Origin: Reinekea marina
GTDB taxonomy: Bacteria > Pseudomonadota > Gammaproteobacteria > Pseudomonadales > Natronospirillaceae
Assembly (NCBI RefSeq): GCF_030409715.1
Contig: NZ_JAUFQI010000001.1
Location: forward strand, 124,001 to 188,000
DNA: 64,000 nt
Reading direction: 5' to 3'
The position numbers were made by a program, and so were the translations under genes. Below are positions 1 through 9,657 of the stretch, in pieces. The notes beneath the pieces are model-generated. The model saw only the letters and a program-made list of their open reading frames with translations. It made no database searches and was not told where the DNA came from. Every line of letters starts with the position of its first letter. Position 1 is the first letter of the stretch.

Positions 1-101
1 AGCGCTATTAAAGCCCATTGCCGCAGAGAAAATTTGAGATCTAATGCACGGTATTTTGTAAAAACCTAGGTTATTGTCACAAATCGAGGAAGGAAAACAG
101 A

Positions 102-479
102 ATGCCACTATTAAAATTAACGGATGTTCCAGAGCATATTCTGGACAAGCCGGCCGGCATAAAGACCGGCACAACATGGCAATCTGAGTACAATGTCGCC
201 GCGTGGATACGCTTTGATCAATCTCACAGTGATCTTTGCAAGTTGTATCTGGTGTGGGTCGATGAGTTAGGGGAGCATCGACACTGTGTCGATCAATGCA
301 CCACCTCATCGGTATCGTCATTGTTATCAGGTATTGCTAAATTAAAGTTGGTTGGCCAATTACGCTCTATGAGCGTTGCATTAGCCACCGCTCAATCAAC
401 GTATCATGTCGATGAGCTCTACGTACAACCGGTAAAAAAAGAAACCAAAAAACCGCCAGCAAAGCGCTTTTTTAATTAA
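102..479 (+). CDS. Hypothetical protein, 125 aa
   Basis: I do not recognise the family. The protein is soluble, with no signal peptide or membrane segment. It has a mixed alpha/beta-looking body and a lysine/proline-rich basic tail (about residues 109-122, with KKETKK and KKPPAKR). The start is well supported by a strong GGAAGG ribosome-binding site a few bases before the ATG. It converges on the small gene that follows, with only three bases between the stops. The basic tail could suit nucleic-acid binding, but that is only a guess. Confidence 0.7.
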   Translation: MPLLKLTDVPEHILDKPAGIKTGTTWQSEYNVAAWIRFDQSHSDLCKLYLVWVDELGEHRHCVDQCTTSSVSSLLSGIAKLKLVGQLRSMSVALATAQSTYHVDELYVQPVKKETKKPPAKRFFN

Positions 480-482
480 CCA

Positions 483-713
483 TTAATCGGCTAACTTTGC
501 CCATACAGGCCCTTCAACAACCTCTGTAAGTACAGGGGCCTGTTCCGATTCTACCTGCTCTAAGTGCGACGACAGTTCTTGCTCTGCTAAGTTAACCAAG
601 CTTTGTGGTGCAGCATCAAAATCCAGTCCGGTTGCGCGCTTTAATCTTTCTAAAGCCAGTTCTGGGCGTTTTTGTGATAGGCGAATGACATTATCCTTTA
701 CTGCTTGAGTCAT
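483..713 (-). CDS. Hypothetical small acidic protein, 76 aa
   Basis: A short protein with no recognised family. It opens with a helical stretch (NVIRLSQKRPELALERLKRATGL) and continues into an acidic, glutamate-rich half ending in VWAKLAD. No membrane segment or signal peptide is visible. Two ATG codons are in tandem. The second is preferred because GGAG lies six bases upstream of it but only three upstream of the first. It is convergent with the preceding gene. Confidence 0.55.
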   Translation of the reverse strand: MTQAVKDNVIRLSQKRPELALERLKRATGLDFDAAPQSLVNLAEQELSSHLEQVESEQAPVLTEVVEGPVWAKLAD

Positions 714-882
714 CATCGGCTCCGATAAGATTATTTAAACAGTAATAAAGCGATAACTATGCCAATTAAGCACAGCCTATTTATAGCGTTAAACGGGGAA
801 GTTGGTCACAGGCAAAATGCCAATTACGACTGTAAGTGACCTAAAGCGTCACCTAGTCATTGAGGAAGGCTAGCAGAAGCAA

Positions 883-1539
883 TTAGCTCGCGATGGGCGT
901 ATCTAGCTGGAGTTTATTCGCTAAAATCACCGCTTGCGTGCGATTTACTACCCCAAGTTTGCGAAATATGGCCGTAACATGGGCTTTTACCGTGGCTTCG
1001 GAAATATCAAGATCGAACGCAATCTGTTTATTCAGCCGGCCTTCTTGCAAATGCTTGAGCACCACCATTTGCTGATCAGTGAGTTCATGAACTTTGGCGG
1101 CTATATTGGCAACTTCCGAATCGGGATCATCACGCCCTGCTGGCCAAAATTCTTCGCCGTGAAGCACGGCTTGTACGCCTTCGACAATGACACTCGACAT
1201 CGCCGATTTAGATATAAAGCCCGAAGCCCCACATGCCTTGGCTTTTGCTACGGTTGCGCCGTCGTCATTGCCAGAGATAACAACCACGGCAACCGCAGGA
1301 TACAGCTTACGTATTTCAACCAAGCCCCAAAAGCCATCGTGGCCGGGCAAATGTAAATCGAGCATAATCAAATCTATGTTCGACGTACGCTGTAACTGGC
1401 CAAAGGCATCTTCTAAGGAGGCTGAATATAAGATCGGGCTTTCTTGTGAGAGCTGTAAAACGCTGGCTGCTTGGTTCAGAGATAAGCTTAACGCATCTCT
1501 AAAAAGCGGATGGTCATCGACAATTAGCAGTTTATGCAT
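883..1539 (-). CDS. NarL/FixJ-type response regulator (REC + LuxR HTH)
   Basis: A two-component response regulator of 218 residues. The receiver domain spans about residues 1-125, with the acidic pocket in LIVDDHPLF near the N-terminus, the phospho-acceptor Asp in IMLDLHLPG, and the conserved Lys in GFISKSA. A LuxR-type helix-turn-helix follows at about 148-212 (LTDQQMVVLKHL, then NKQIAFDLDISEATVKAHV). The length is typical. It is expected to bind DNA as a dimer once phosphorylated. No histidine kinase gene is adjacent, so its partner and regulon are unknown. Confidence 0.93.
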   Translation of the reverse strand: MHKLLIVDDHPLFRDALSLSLNQAASVLQLSQESPILYSASLEDAFGQLQRTSNIDLIMLDLHLPGHDGFWGLVEIRKLYPAVAVVVISGNDDGATVAKAKACGASGFISKSAMSSVIVEGVQAVLHGEEFWPAGRDDPDSEVANIAAKVHELTDQQMVVLKHLQEGRLNKQIAFDLDISEATVKAHVTAIFRKLGVVNRTQAVILANKLQLDTPIAS

Positions 1540-1686
1540 ACACAGATACTCTTAGTTGACGACTACTCTTCTAAAGCATTAGAAGGGCAGCACAGCCGTC
1601 TTGGCAACAAAAGGCGACTTTATAATTTTGTATTTATTATGCGCCAATTGTTACTTGTTTTTCGCCGCTTGTCACTGCCTTAATTT

Positions 1687-2937
1687 TTACAGTGTTTTAG
1701 CCAATGTATCGAGCCCATGTTGAAAGCCATTCACTAAATCATCTGCATCTTCAATACCAATTGAACAGCGAATCATTTGCTCACTGATGCCAGCCGCAGC
1801 ACGATTTTGTGGACCCATTTCATAAAAAATAGTGCTGGCCATAGGCAAAGCTAAGGTTCGGTTGTCACCTAGGTGCGTCGCATTGATCACGATATCGATA
1901 CTGTCGAGCAAGGTTGCGCAATCGTAACCTGGTTTTAGATCGAAACTTAAAATAGCACCAAAGCGCTTAAACCATTTCTCAGCTTTTTGGTGCTGCGGAT
2001 GCGAGCTTAAACCTGGGTAATAAACCTGAGCAACTTTTTCATGTGCATTCAACATCGTTGCTAAAGCGAAGGCATTTGAGCAGGCGCGGTCCATTCTTAG
2101 TGCCATAGTTTCAGCACCTACCGATATTTGGAACGCGGCATCGGAGCTAAGCGTTCCGCCCATATCACGTAGCGCTTTTTTCTTTATTTGTGTCAGCGCC
2201 CATTTTTTTGCATCACCTTTTCGGTAACTATCAAAAATATTCGGGTACTGTGACCAATCGTATAAGCCGGTATCGGTTATCGCGCCGCCTAATACCGTAC
2301 CGTGACCGCAAAAGTACTTAGACAAGCTGTTCATAATTAAACTGGCTTTTACCGACTTTGGGTTAAACAAATAAGGGGACGTTAGGGTGTTATCCACTAA
2401 ATACACTAGCTTATTTTGTTCACACCAATCGCCAATTGCCGCTAGGTCGACCACCTGTGTCCCTGGGTTTGCAATGGTTTCAACAAACACAATGCGAGTA
2501 TTTTCTTGTTGAACCGCTCTCACGTTAGCTACGCTTGTGGCATCGACCAAACTGACTTCAATGCCAAAGTTTTCTAATGTGGTTAACAAACTATGGCTAT
2601 TGCCAAACAAGAATCGGCTAGCAATGAGGTGATCACCGCTTTTCAGTAAAGAAAAGAAAACCGCACTGAGTGCCGCCATTCCCGTAGCAAACACCAACGA
2701 ACCCAAACCGCCTTCGGCTTGCGTAAGCATTGATTGTAGAGAATCGGTGGTGGGCGTCGATTGCCGAGCATAAGCATGTCCGGTTTTATTGCCTTGAAAC
2801 ACGTCTTCTAAATCTTTAGTGGTGGCATAACCATAGGGCACCGAGTTATACACGGGCGCATGAATGGGTCCATCGGCATAGCCTTGCTGGCGATCGTGGT
2901 GAATTATTTTACTGGTGAAACCTTGCCATTTACTCAT
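1687..2937 (-). CDS. PLP-dependent Cys/Met metabolism enzyme (cystathionine gamma-synthase / homoserine sulfhydrylase family)
   Basis: A 416-residue fold-type I PLP enzyme of the Cys_Met_Meta_PP family. Visible landmarks are the YARQSTPTTDSLQ segment, the FATGMAAL glycine-rich cofactor region, the VDNTLTSPYL aspartate motif, and the Schiff-base lysine in SLSKYFCGHG. These enzymes make cystathionine or homocysteine from activated homoserine, or cleave such thioethers. I cannot tell from sequence alone whether this one is a synthase, a sulfhydrylase or a lyase. It lies six bases downstream of the DUF2058 gene and is probably cotranscribed with it. Confidence 0.88.
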   Translation of the reverse strand: MSKWQGFTSKIIHHDRQQGYADGPIHAPVYNSVPYGYATTKDLEDVFQGNKTGHAYARQSTPTTDSLQSMLTQAEGGLGSLVFATGMAALSAVFFSLLKSGDHLIASRFLFGNSHSLLTTLENFGIEVSLVDATSVANVRAVQQENTRIVFVETIANPGTQVVDLAAIGDWCEQNKLVYLVDNTLTSPYLFNPKSVKASLIMNSLSKYFCGHGTVLGGAITDTGLYDWSQYPNIFDSYRKGDAKKWALTQIKKKALRDMGGTLSSDAAFQISVGAETMALRMDRACSNAFALATMLNAHEKVAQVYYPGLSSHPQHQKAEKWFKRFGAILSFDLKPGYDCATLLDSIDIVINATHLGDNRTLALPMASTIFYEMGPQNRAAAGISEQMIRCSIGIEDADDLVNGFQHGLDTLAKTL

Positions 2938-2943
2938 GAATGG

Positions 2944-3492
2944 TTACCACATTAAATCATCAGGAACGACGAAGTCTTTATAAGGATCGTCGTCATCTAC
3001 TTGAGAAGAATCGTTGGCGGCGATAAAGACAATTGACGCTTCACTGCGCTCGGCAATTTTATCGGCCATATTTTTTGGAATCACAAAATACTTTTCTTCA
3101 ACACTAGCAATGGCTAAACGAGCCATGGCTAAGTCTTTCTGGATTTGCTCTGTGACATAAAGTGATTTTACTTTATTGTCGGTTTGATCAACAAAACTGT
3201 ATTTTACATCGCCGTCATCTAAGTTTAACTTTGCATGCATGACCATTTGTTTCACTTGCGCCATGACTTCACGCTTTTTAAGCGCCTCTTGACGTTCTAA
3301 ATTTAGCTGACGGTCTTTTTCGAGTTTTTCTTTGCGGGCTTTTTCAACTGCCGCTTTAGATTCATCGACGGTTTCTATTTTATGCTTTCGCGCAAGCTTC
3401 TCTTGCTTGCGTTTTTCAGCTTTGTCTTTCTGTATTTGTTTCTTATTGGCGAGGCCTAAGCCTGCCAATTGATCTGCCAACGACTTTGACAT
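2944..3492 (-). CDS. DUF2058 family protein (YaiL-like)
   Basis: A 182-residue protein that opens with the family's characteristic MSKSLADQLAGLGLANKKQ sequence. A long, highly charged Lys/Glu coiled-coil-like helix follows (about residues 18-80). A compact C-terminal domain (about 95-150, with YVIPKNMADKI-like elements) precedes an acidic tail (DDDDPYKDF). Family members are annotated as nucleoprotein or polynucleotide-associated, but their biochemical role is not established. It sits between gmk and the PLP enzyme on the same strand with very short gaps, which suggests an operon. Confidence 0.85.
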   Translation of the reverse strand: MSKSLADQLAGLGLANKKQIQKDKAEKRKQEKLARKHKIETVDESKAAVEKARKEKLEKDRQLNLERQEALKKREVMAQVKQMVMHAKLNLDDGDVKYSFVDQTDNKVKSLYVTEQIQKDLAMARLAIASVEEKYFVIPKNMADKIAERSEASIVFIAANDSSQVDDDDPYKDFVVPDDLMW

Positions 3493-3505
3493 ATTTCAAA
3501 TTACC

Positions 3506-4141
<636 letters not shown>

Positions 4142-4164
4142 TTAACGAGTTTTAAAGTGCACAA

Positions 4165-5091
4165 TCATAGCAGATTCGGCGATGGTCGTCCTGTTTGCAG
4201 GGCATTTAACAGGGCTGGGCGATCGGTCATAATGCCATCGGCACCTATACCTATCAGAAACCGCATGTCTTCTTCTTGGTTGATTGTCCAGTAATGCACT
4301 AATATCCCCGCATTATGAGCCGCCTGTATGAAACGCCGCGTCGCCAGGTTTACGTTACCGCTGCTCATAGGCACCGCAAATGCATCGACAGAATATGGGA
4401 ACAGTTTTTCTAGCCGCAAAAGATGTAAGGCGTAAAAAAACTTTATTTCAGATTCGCCCGCGTACGTTTGCGCCTGAGGGTGAGACGCACGTAATTTTTG
4501 CAAGGTATCTAAATAGAACGAAGCCACCAGCGTATTATGCCAACGGTTATACTTATCTAGTGCGGTCGCTAATGCATTACGCAGTTCATCGGTATTATCT
4601 TTGAGTTCAATGGTGAACCGGTGATGTGGATAACGATCAAACATTTCATTTAATGTCGATATTTGCAACCCAGCCCCGCGGTACGGAAACTCTTGGCCAA
4701 CGGGTACCCGTACTTTTTCAATATCATCGTTAGGGTGATACGGCCACCAGTAAGCCGCATCGAGTGCCTTAAGCTCGGCTAATGTGTGGTCTCTTACAGC
4801 GCCTTTGCCATTAGTGGTTCTGTCTATGGTAGTATCGTGCAATACAATTAGATGGCCATCTTTGGTTAGATGAACATCAACCTCAAGCACATCGGCTTGG
4901 CTGTTTAATGCTTCATCGTATGCTTTAAAGGTAGCGTCTGGATACTCTAAATTACCACCTTGGTGGGCAATATTATCTACCTGCCCTTTTGCAAATTCAG
5001 GTAGGTTTGTGGTGGGAGAAACCCATAAGTAACCGCCATAAAATGCCGCTATTATTACCAATGCGCGAACCAACATTGCGGTAAACTTCAT
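4165..5091 (-). CDS. Glycerophosphodiester phosphodiesterase, membrane-anchored or secreted
   Basis: Predicted to hydrolyse glycerophosphodiesters to glycerol-3-phosphate and an alcohol outside the cytoplasm. After an N-terminal hydrophobic signal or anchor (about residues 6-25) comes the GDPD signature: NIAHQGGNLEYP, EVDVHLTKDGHLIVLHD, and DRTTNGKG. Catalytic His, Glu and Asp positions are therefore present, with FTIELKD and GIMTDRP in the second half. The start was moved seven codons in from the longest frame because GGAG lies six bases before this ATG. It is divergent from the cNMP/CBS gene. Confidence 0.9.
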   Translation of the reverse strand: MKFTAMLVRALVIIAAFYGGYLWVSPTTNLPEFAKGQVDNIAHQGGNLEYPDATFKAYDEALNSQADVLEVDVHLTKDGHLIVLHDTTIDRTTNGKGAVRDHTLAELKALDAAYWWPYHPNDDIEKVRVPVGQEFPYRGAGLQISTLNEMFDRYPHHRFTIELKDNTDELRNALATALDKYNRWHNTLVASFYLDTLQKLRASHPQAQTYAGESEIKFFYALHLLRLEKLFPYSVDAFAVPMSSGNVNLATRRFIQAAHNAGILVHYWTINQEEDMRFLIGIGADGIMTDRPALLNALQTGRPSPNLL

Positions 5092-5261
5092 TTTTTCTCC
5101 AATCAACATCATTATGAATGGGCAAATTATAGGCAGCTAACGCTCCCCGACTCAACCGTTAAATGCAAGCTCGGCATTGATTTGCGTTACAAATATGCAA
5201 CACTTCTGAGCACACAATTATTCTCTACAGCAATGCCCACTTATGCTGAGGTTACTGGCCT

Positions 5262-7160
5262 ATGTCGATCGAAATACAAGATATTATTACCTTTGTTGGC
5301 GCACATGAACCGTTTGATGACCTCCCCGAGGAAGACCTGGCCAAACTGTGCGCTCACATAGAAGTCAGTTACTTCCAAGCCCAAAGCCAAATTCTGGCCT
5401 ATGGCGCATCTATTGATGCTCTATTTATGATTCGTTCAGGTTCGGTGGAAGTGTTTCGGCGCACGGGTGAGCTTTACAACTGGCTAGAGCCTGGTCAGGT
5501 GTTCGGCCAAATGGGTATTTTAATGAATGGCCATGTTCGATACCCAGTACAGGCACGTGAAGACACGTTAATTTACCGTATACCCACGGCTTATTTTTTG
5601 GAAATGTGCGACAAGCACGGAGAGTTTGGCGACTTTTTTGAAGTCAACGAGCACTCTACACTGCAACAACAAGTGCAAAGCCTTGCCGATGAGAATGATA
5701 TGACTACGGCCAGCGTGCGTGACTTAATTATGCGACCTCCGGTGCACTTAACCGCCGATGCTACCGTTCATGAATGCGCACGCCTGATGAACGACCAAAA
5801 AGTATCGTCGGTGGTCGTGTACGATTACATCGATAATTCTGAAGACGATGATGACAGCAAAGACCAGTTGCTTCCCGCCGGCATTGTCACGGATCGCGAC
5901 TTACGCAAACGTGTTCTCGCTAAAGCTTTGCCCTATACCACGCCATTGCGTGAAATAATGTCAACCGATCTCATCACCATCGCCCACGATGCTTATGTGT
6001 ATGAAGCCATGTTAATAATGCTGCGCCACAACGTGCACCACTTGCCCTTAATTAAGCAGCATAAAATCACCGGTGTTGTAGCGCTTTCAGATGTGGTTCG
6101 GCACGAATCGCAAAACAGCTTATTGTTAGTGCGTGGAATTTTAAGTCGTGAAACCTTGGAAGAGTTGGCCGAGCTTTCACCGCAAGTGAGCGCGGTCATG
6201 GTGCGTATGCATAAAGAAGGCGCAAACTCGCAAATGATAGGCACGGCGATGTCGGTAATTGGTCGAGCATTTAAACAAAGGCTCTTACAATTAGCCGAGC
6301 AAAAACTAGGTCCGCCTCCAGTGCCCTATTGTTTTTTGGCTCTTGGGTCTATGGCGCGCGAAGAACAACTGATTGTAACCGATCAAGACAACGCAATAAT
6401 TTTGTCGCCCGATTATGATGCCAACCTACACGATGATTACTTTAACGAACTCGCCCATTTTGTATGCGATGGCTTAGCCGCCTGCGGTTATTCCTATTGC
6501 GACGGAGGCATCATGGCCACGAATCCTAACTGGCGCATGACTTTACAAGACTGGAAAAAACAGTTTTCCAGTTGGATAGAAAACCCGGATCCAAAAGCCC
6601 TACTCAACGCTTCGATTTTTTTTGATTTAAGTGGCGTTGAAGGACGCACCGCCTGGGCTGATCAACTCACTCGATTTATCAGCCAAAAAGCCAAAAACAA
6701 TAAAGCTTTTCTGGCGGCCTTGGCGCGCAATGCTTTAAACAGAACACCGCCGCTGGGGTTTTTTAAAGACTTTGTTTTGGAGATAGATGGTCGCCAACGC
6801 TACAGCATGAACTTAAAGCGTCGAGGTACCGCACCGATGGTCGATGTCATTCGCGTGCATGCCCTTGCCGTTGGCTCGCTTTCACAAAATTCATTTGATC
6901 GCTTAGAAGACATTGCTAATTCCTCGCTATTACCAGAAGGCAAAACCGAAGAGCTTTCCGATGCGCTAGAGTATTTATCTAAAATTCGTATTCGCCAACA
7001 GGTAGTCGCACTAGAAGCCGAAGAAGAACCCGATAACACAGTAGAACCCGAAACACTCACTGGCAAAGAACGTCGCGGTTTAAAAGAAGCTTTTCAAGTT
7101 TTGAGCAGCGCACAAAAATTCTTAAAATTCCGCTATACCGCTTCAAGTAAGGGTTTATAA
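5262..7160 (+). CDS. cNMP-binding / CBS / DUF294 putative nucleotidyltransferase
   Basis: A 632-residue cytoplasmic regulatory protein. Domains in order: a cyclic-nucleotide-binding-like domain (about 1-125, LEPGQVFGQMG), two CBS repeats (about 150-290, with VTDRDLRKRV and HHLPLIKQHKITGVV), a DUF294 nucleotidyltransferase-like domain (FLALGSMAREEQLIVTDQDNA, about 355-380), and a DUF294 C-terminal helical domain. The GSxxRxE and TDQDNA motifs resemble GlnD-type nucleotidyltransferases. The family often sits beside a DnaQ-like exonuclease, as here, with no spacing between them. Its substrate is unknown. Confidence 0.92.
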   Translation: MSIEIQDIITFVGAHEPFDDLPEEDLAKLCAHIEVSYFQAQSQILAYGASIDALFMIRSGSVEVFRRTGELYNWLEPGQVFGQMGILMNGHVRYPVQAREDTLIYRIPTAYFLEMCDKHGEFGDFFEVNEHSTLQQQVQSLADENDMTTASVRDLIMRPPVHLTADATVHECARLMNDQKVSSVVVYDYIDNSEDDDDSKDQLLPAGIVTDRDLRKRVLAKALPYTTPLREIMSTDLITIAHDAYVYEAMLIMLRHNVHHLPLIKQHKITGVVALSDVVRHESQNSLLLVRGILSRETLEELAELSPQVSAVMVRMHKEGANSQMIGTAMSVIGRAFKQRLLQLAEQKLGPPPVPYCFLALGSMAREEQLIVTDQDNAIILSPDYDANLHDDYFNELAHFVCDGLAACGYSYCDGGIMATNPNWRMTLQDWKKQFSSWIENPDPKALLNASIFFDLSGVEGRTAWADQLTRFISQKAKNNKAFLAALARNALNRTPPLGFFKDFVLEIDGRQRYSMNLKRRGTAPMVDVIRVHALAVGSLSQNSFDRLEDIANSSLLPEGKTEELSDALEYLSKIRIRQQVVALEAEEEPDNTVEPETLTGKERRGLKEAFQVLSSAQKFLKFRYTASSKGL

Positions 7161-7874
7161 ATGGCGTTGCTGAATTACCAAGAAGTGCCTGAACATTGGG
7201 ATGCTTTTTTCGCCGAGCAGCGCAATACAGACCTGCCTGAAGCCATGAAATTATTTTACCTTCAAGCTCTTCCTGAAGCCCAGCAAACCTTACAAGAAAC
7301 AAATTTTGTTGCGCTCGATATTGAAACCACTGGCTTAAACGCCCAAACCGATGACATTGTCAGCATTGGTATTGTGCCATTTGATGTACACCGAATTTAT
7401 TTAAGCAAAGCCAAGCATTGGATAGTAAGACCCCGTAAACTCACAACCGAATCGGTGCTTGTGCATGGCATTACCCATACCGATGTCGCCGAAGCACCCT
7501 CGTTTAAATCGGTTTTGCCAGAAATTTTAACGCACTTACAGGGTAAGCAAGTTGTGGTGCACTATCGCTATATGGAAAGAGAATTTTTTCGTATTGCCGT
7601 GCAAAAACTATTTAAACAGAATTTATTGTTTCCGGTCATAGATACGTTAGAACTCGAAGCCCAATTTTTGAGAAACTCGCGAAGTATTTTTGATAAGTTA
7701 CGAAATAAAACCATGCCCTCTTTACGTTTATTAAACGTTAGAGAACGCTACAATTTACCCGCCTATGAAAACCACAATGCCCTGGTAGATGCCTTAGCCA
7801 CAGCCGAATTACTGCAAGCACAATTAGCAAAGCAACAATTACATAATAAACTGGTACGTAATGTTTGGTTATAA
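7161..7874 (+). CDS. DnaQ-like 3'-5' exonuclease
   Basis: A 237-residue DEDD-family exonuclease related to the DNA polymerase III epsilon subunit. Exo I is FVALDIETTGLN, with the catalytic Asp and Glu at about residues 49-51. Exo II-like residues lie around VVVHYRYMEREF, and Exo III is the HNALVDALATAELL stretch with the final Asp. A 45-residue N-terminal helical extension precedes the nuclease. The ATG follows the upstream stop with no gap, so translation is likely coupled. It ends at a strong bidirectional terminator. Confidence 0.9.
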   Translation: MALLNYQEVPEHWDAFFAEQRNTDLPEAMKLFYLQALPEAQQTLQETNFVALDIETTGLNAQTDDIVSIGIVPFDVHRIYLSKAKHWIVRPRKLTTESVLVHGITHTDVAEAPSFKSVLPEILTHLQGKQVVVHYRYMEREFFRIAVQKLFKQNLLFPVIDTLELEAQFLRNSRSIFDKLRNKTMPSLRLLNVRERYNLPAYENHNALVDALATAELLQAQLAKQQLHNKLVRNVWL

Positions 7875-7906
7875 AAAAAGCGCCCAAGGACTGGGCGCTA
7901 AGTTTT
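7872..7906. terminator. Bidirectional intrinsic terminator
   Basis: A perfect 8-bp stem AGCGCCCA / TGGGCGCT (7879-7886 and 7892-7899) with a five-base loop. An A-run lies on its left, which is a T-run for the minus strand, and a T-rich stretch lies on its right. It sits between the convergent exonuclease and BCCT genes and can serve both. Confidence 0.85.
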
Positions 7907-7927
7907 GTCTGCTTACTAGCCGATGGG

Positions 7928-9502
7928 TTACTTATTAATTTCCGTACGCATGCCCATTAATAAAGAGACACACATAATTAACAGCACAAACATAAACGGC
8001 AATCCGGTAGAAATAGCGCCCGCTTGCAATGCTTCGATGGCTTGAGTACCACCTATCCACAGAAGCGCCGCTGCAATGGCACCCTCGATAGACGCCCAAA
8101 AAATACGCTGAGGAACGGGTGCGTCAATTTTGCCACCGGCGGTTATGCTGTCGATAACCAATGAACCGGAGTCTGACGAGGTAATAAAGAACACCAATAC
8201 CAAGACAATTGCCACGAATGACAAGAGTGAGCCTAGGGCTAATTCATCAAACATTTGGAACATCGCCAATGGGACAGATGTTAAACCATCAACACCCAAT
8301 GCACCGATGCCGTTTTGAATTTGATCAATGGCGATACCACCGTAAACCGACATCCAAACGATGGTCACAGCCGTTGGAATCAACAATACAGCGGTGACAA
8401 ATTCTCGCACGGTTCGGCCTTTAGATACACGGGCAATAAACATACCCACGAACGGCGACCAAGACATCCACCACGCCCAATAGAATACTGTCCAGCCTTG
8501 CAACCAAGCTTCATCTGGGCGGCCATGTGGGTTAGAAAGAGGAATGATGTTCTTAACATAGGCTCCGATGGTTTGCGGAATGGTGCCCATAGAAACCGCA
8601 AACGCCACCGCTGCGACAAACAGCAATAACAACAGGGCAATCACCATGTTGATGTTAGACAACAATTTCACGCCACCTTCTAAACCACGAATAACAGACA
8701 CTATGGCCAGCAAAGTCACGCCTACGATGACCATAATTTGCAGCCCTGCTCCGCCTGTAATGCCAAAGACATGGCTCATGCCAGCCGCCGCTTGTTGCGC
8801 ACCTAAACCCAACGACGTTGCCAAGCCAAATAAAGTGGCTAACACCGCGATAATATCAATAATGTGTCCTGGCCAACCCCAGGTTCTGTCACCCAGAATC
8901 GGATAAAAGACCGAACGAATAGACAAAGGCAAACCTTTGTTATAAGTAAAAAAGGCGAGCGATAACGCCACCACGCCATAGATAGCCCAAGGGTGTAAGC
9001 CCCAGTGATACATGGTAGCGCCTAAGGCTAAATCGGCCGCTTCTTGCGTAAAAGGCTCTACCCCTAAAGGTGTTTCATACCAACCTGTAAAATAGGCCGC
9101 CGGTTCCGCGACACCCCAGAACATTAAACCAATACCCATGCCGGCCGCGAATAACATCGCGATCCACGATAACGTAGAATGCTCGGCCTTGGCATCACGC
9201 CCACCTAAACGAATTTTGCCCCAAGGCGACACGGCCAAACCAATGCAAAAAACAACAAAGATATTGCCCGACCACATAAACCAAGTATCAAACTTAGCAA
9301 TAATATCCCACTTCAAACCATCTAACGTGGCCTTTGCCGTTTCAGCATCGCTCACTAAAACCGCCAATAAAAATAACAGGATCAATCCTGCACTGATGCC
9401 AAAAACAGGATTGTGAATATCAAAACCCCATTTCTGAACGTTATCTTGCCCAACCGAATAATCGGTATTTTCAATACTGTACTTGTCCTTAGACGTACTC
9501 AT
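7928..9502 (-). CDS. BCCT family betaine/choline/carnitine transporter
   Basis: A 524-residue inner-membrane transporter of the betaine-choline-carnitine family with about 12 hydrophobic helices. Family signatures include GMGIGLMFWGVAEPA, MYHWGLHPWAIYGVV and the tryptophan-rich FYWAWWMSWSPFVGMFIARVSKGRTVREF segment. These form the aromatic box for quaternary ammonium compounds. Such proteins import glycine betaine or choline for osmoprotection or catabolism, driven by Na+ or H+. The N-terminal cytoplasmic tail is short. A GGAGGAAG ribosome-binding site supports the start. Exact substrate unknown. Confidence 0.95.
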   Translation of the reverse strand: MSTSKDKYSIENTDYSVGQDNVQKWGFDIHNPVFGISAGLILLFLLAVLVSDAETAKATLDGLKWDIIAKFDTWFMWSGNIFVVFCIGLAVSPWGKIRLGGRDAKAEHSTLSWIAMLFAAGMGIGLMFWGVAEPAAYFTGWYETPLGVEPFTQEAADLALGATMYHWGLHPWAIYGVVALSLAFFTYNKGLPLSIRSVFYPILGDRTWGWPGHIIDIIAVLATLFGLATSLGLGAQQAAAGMSHVFGITGGAGLQIMVIVGVTLLAIVSVIRGLEGGVKLLSNINMVIALLLLLFVAAVAFAVSMGTIPQTIGAYVKNIIPLSNPHGRPDEAWLQGWTVFYWAWWMSWSPFVGMFIARVSKGRTVREFVTAVLLIPTAVTIVWMSVYGGIAIDQIQNGIGALGVDGLTSVPLAMFQMFDELALGSLLSFVAIVLVLVFFITSSDSGSLVIDSITAGGKIDAPVPQRIFWASIEGAIAAALLWIGGTQAIEALQAGAISTGLPFMFVLLIMCVSLLMGMRTEINK

Positions 9503-9593
9503 TACTTCCTCCAGCTGTTTAAGGTACCGTAACCATAGGCGTGTGAGGTATAGAGTGCAAGGGAGGTTGGAGGTTTGCTGTTGCCATAAGCAT

Positions 9594-9621
9594 AAAAAAA
9601 CCCGACCTAAGTCGGGTTTTT
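9594..9621 (-). terminator. Intrinsic terminator after the lipoprotein gene
   Basis: An 8-bp stem AACCCGAC / GTCGGGTT with loop CTAA (9599-9618), followed in the minus-strand direction by a run of seven T. It lies about 40 bases past the stop of the lipoprotein gene. A T-run also follows on the plus strand. Confidence 0.85.
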
Positions 9622-9657
9622 ACTAATCGCTTTTACGGTTGTAAAACTGATTCTTGA

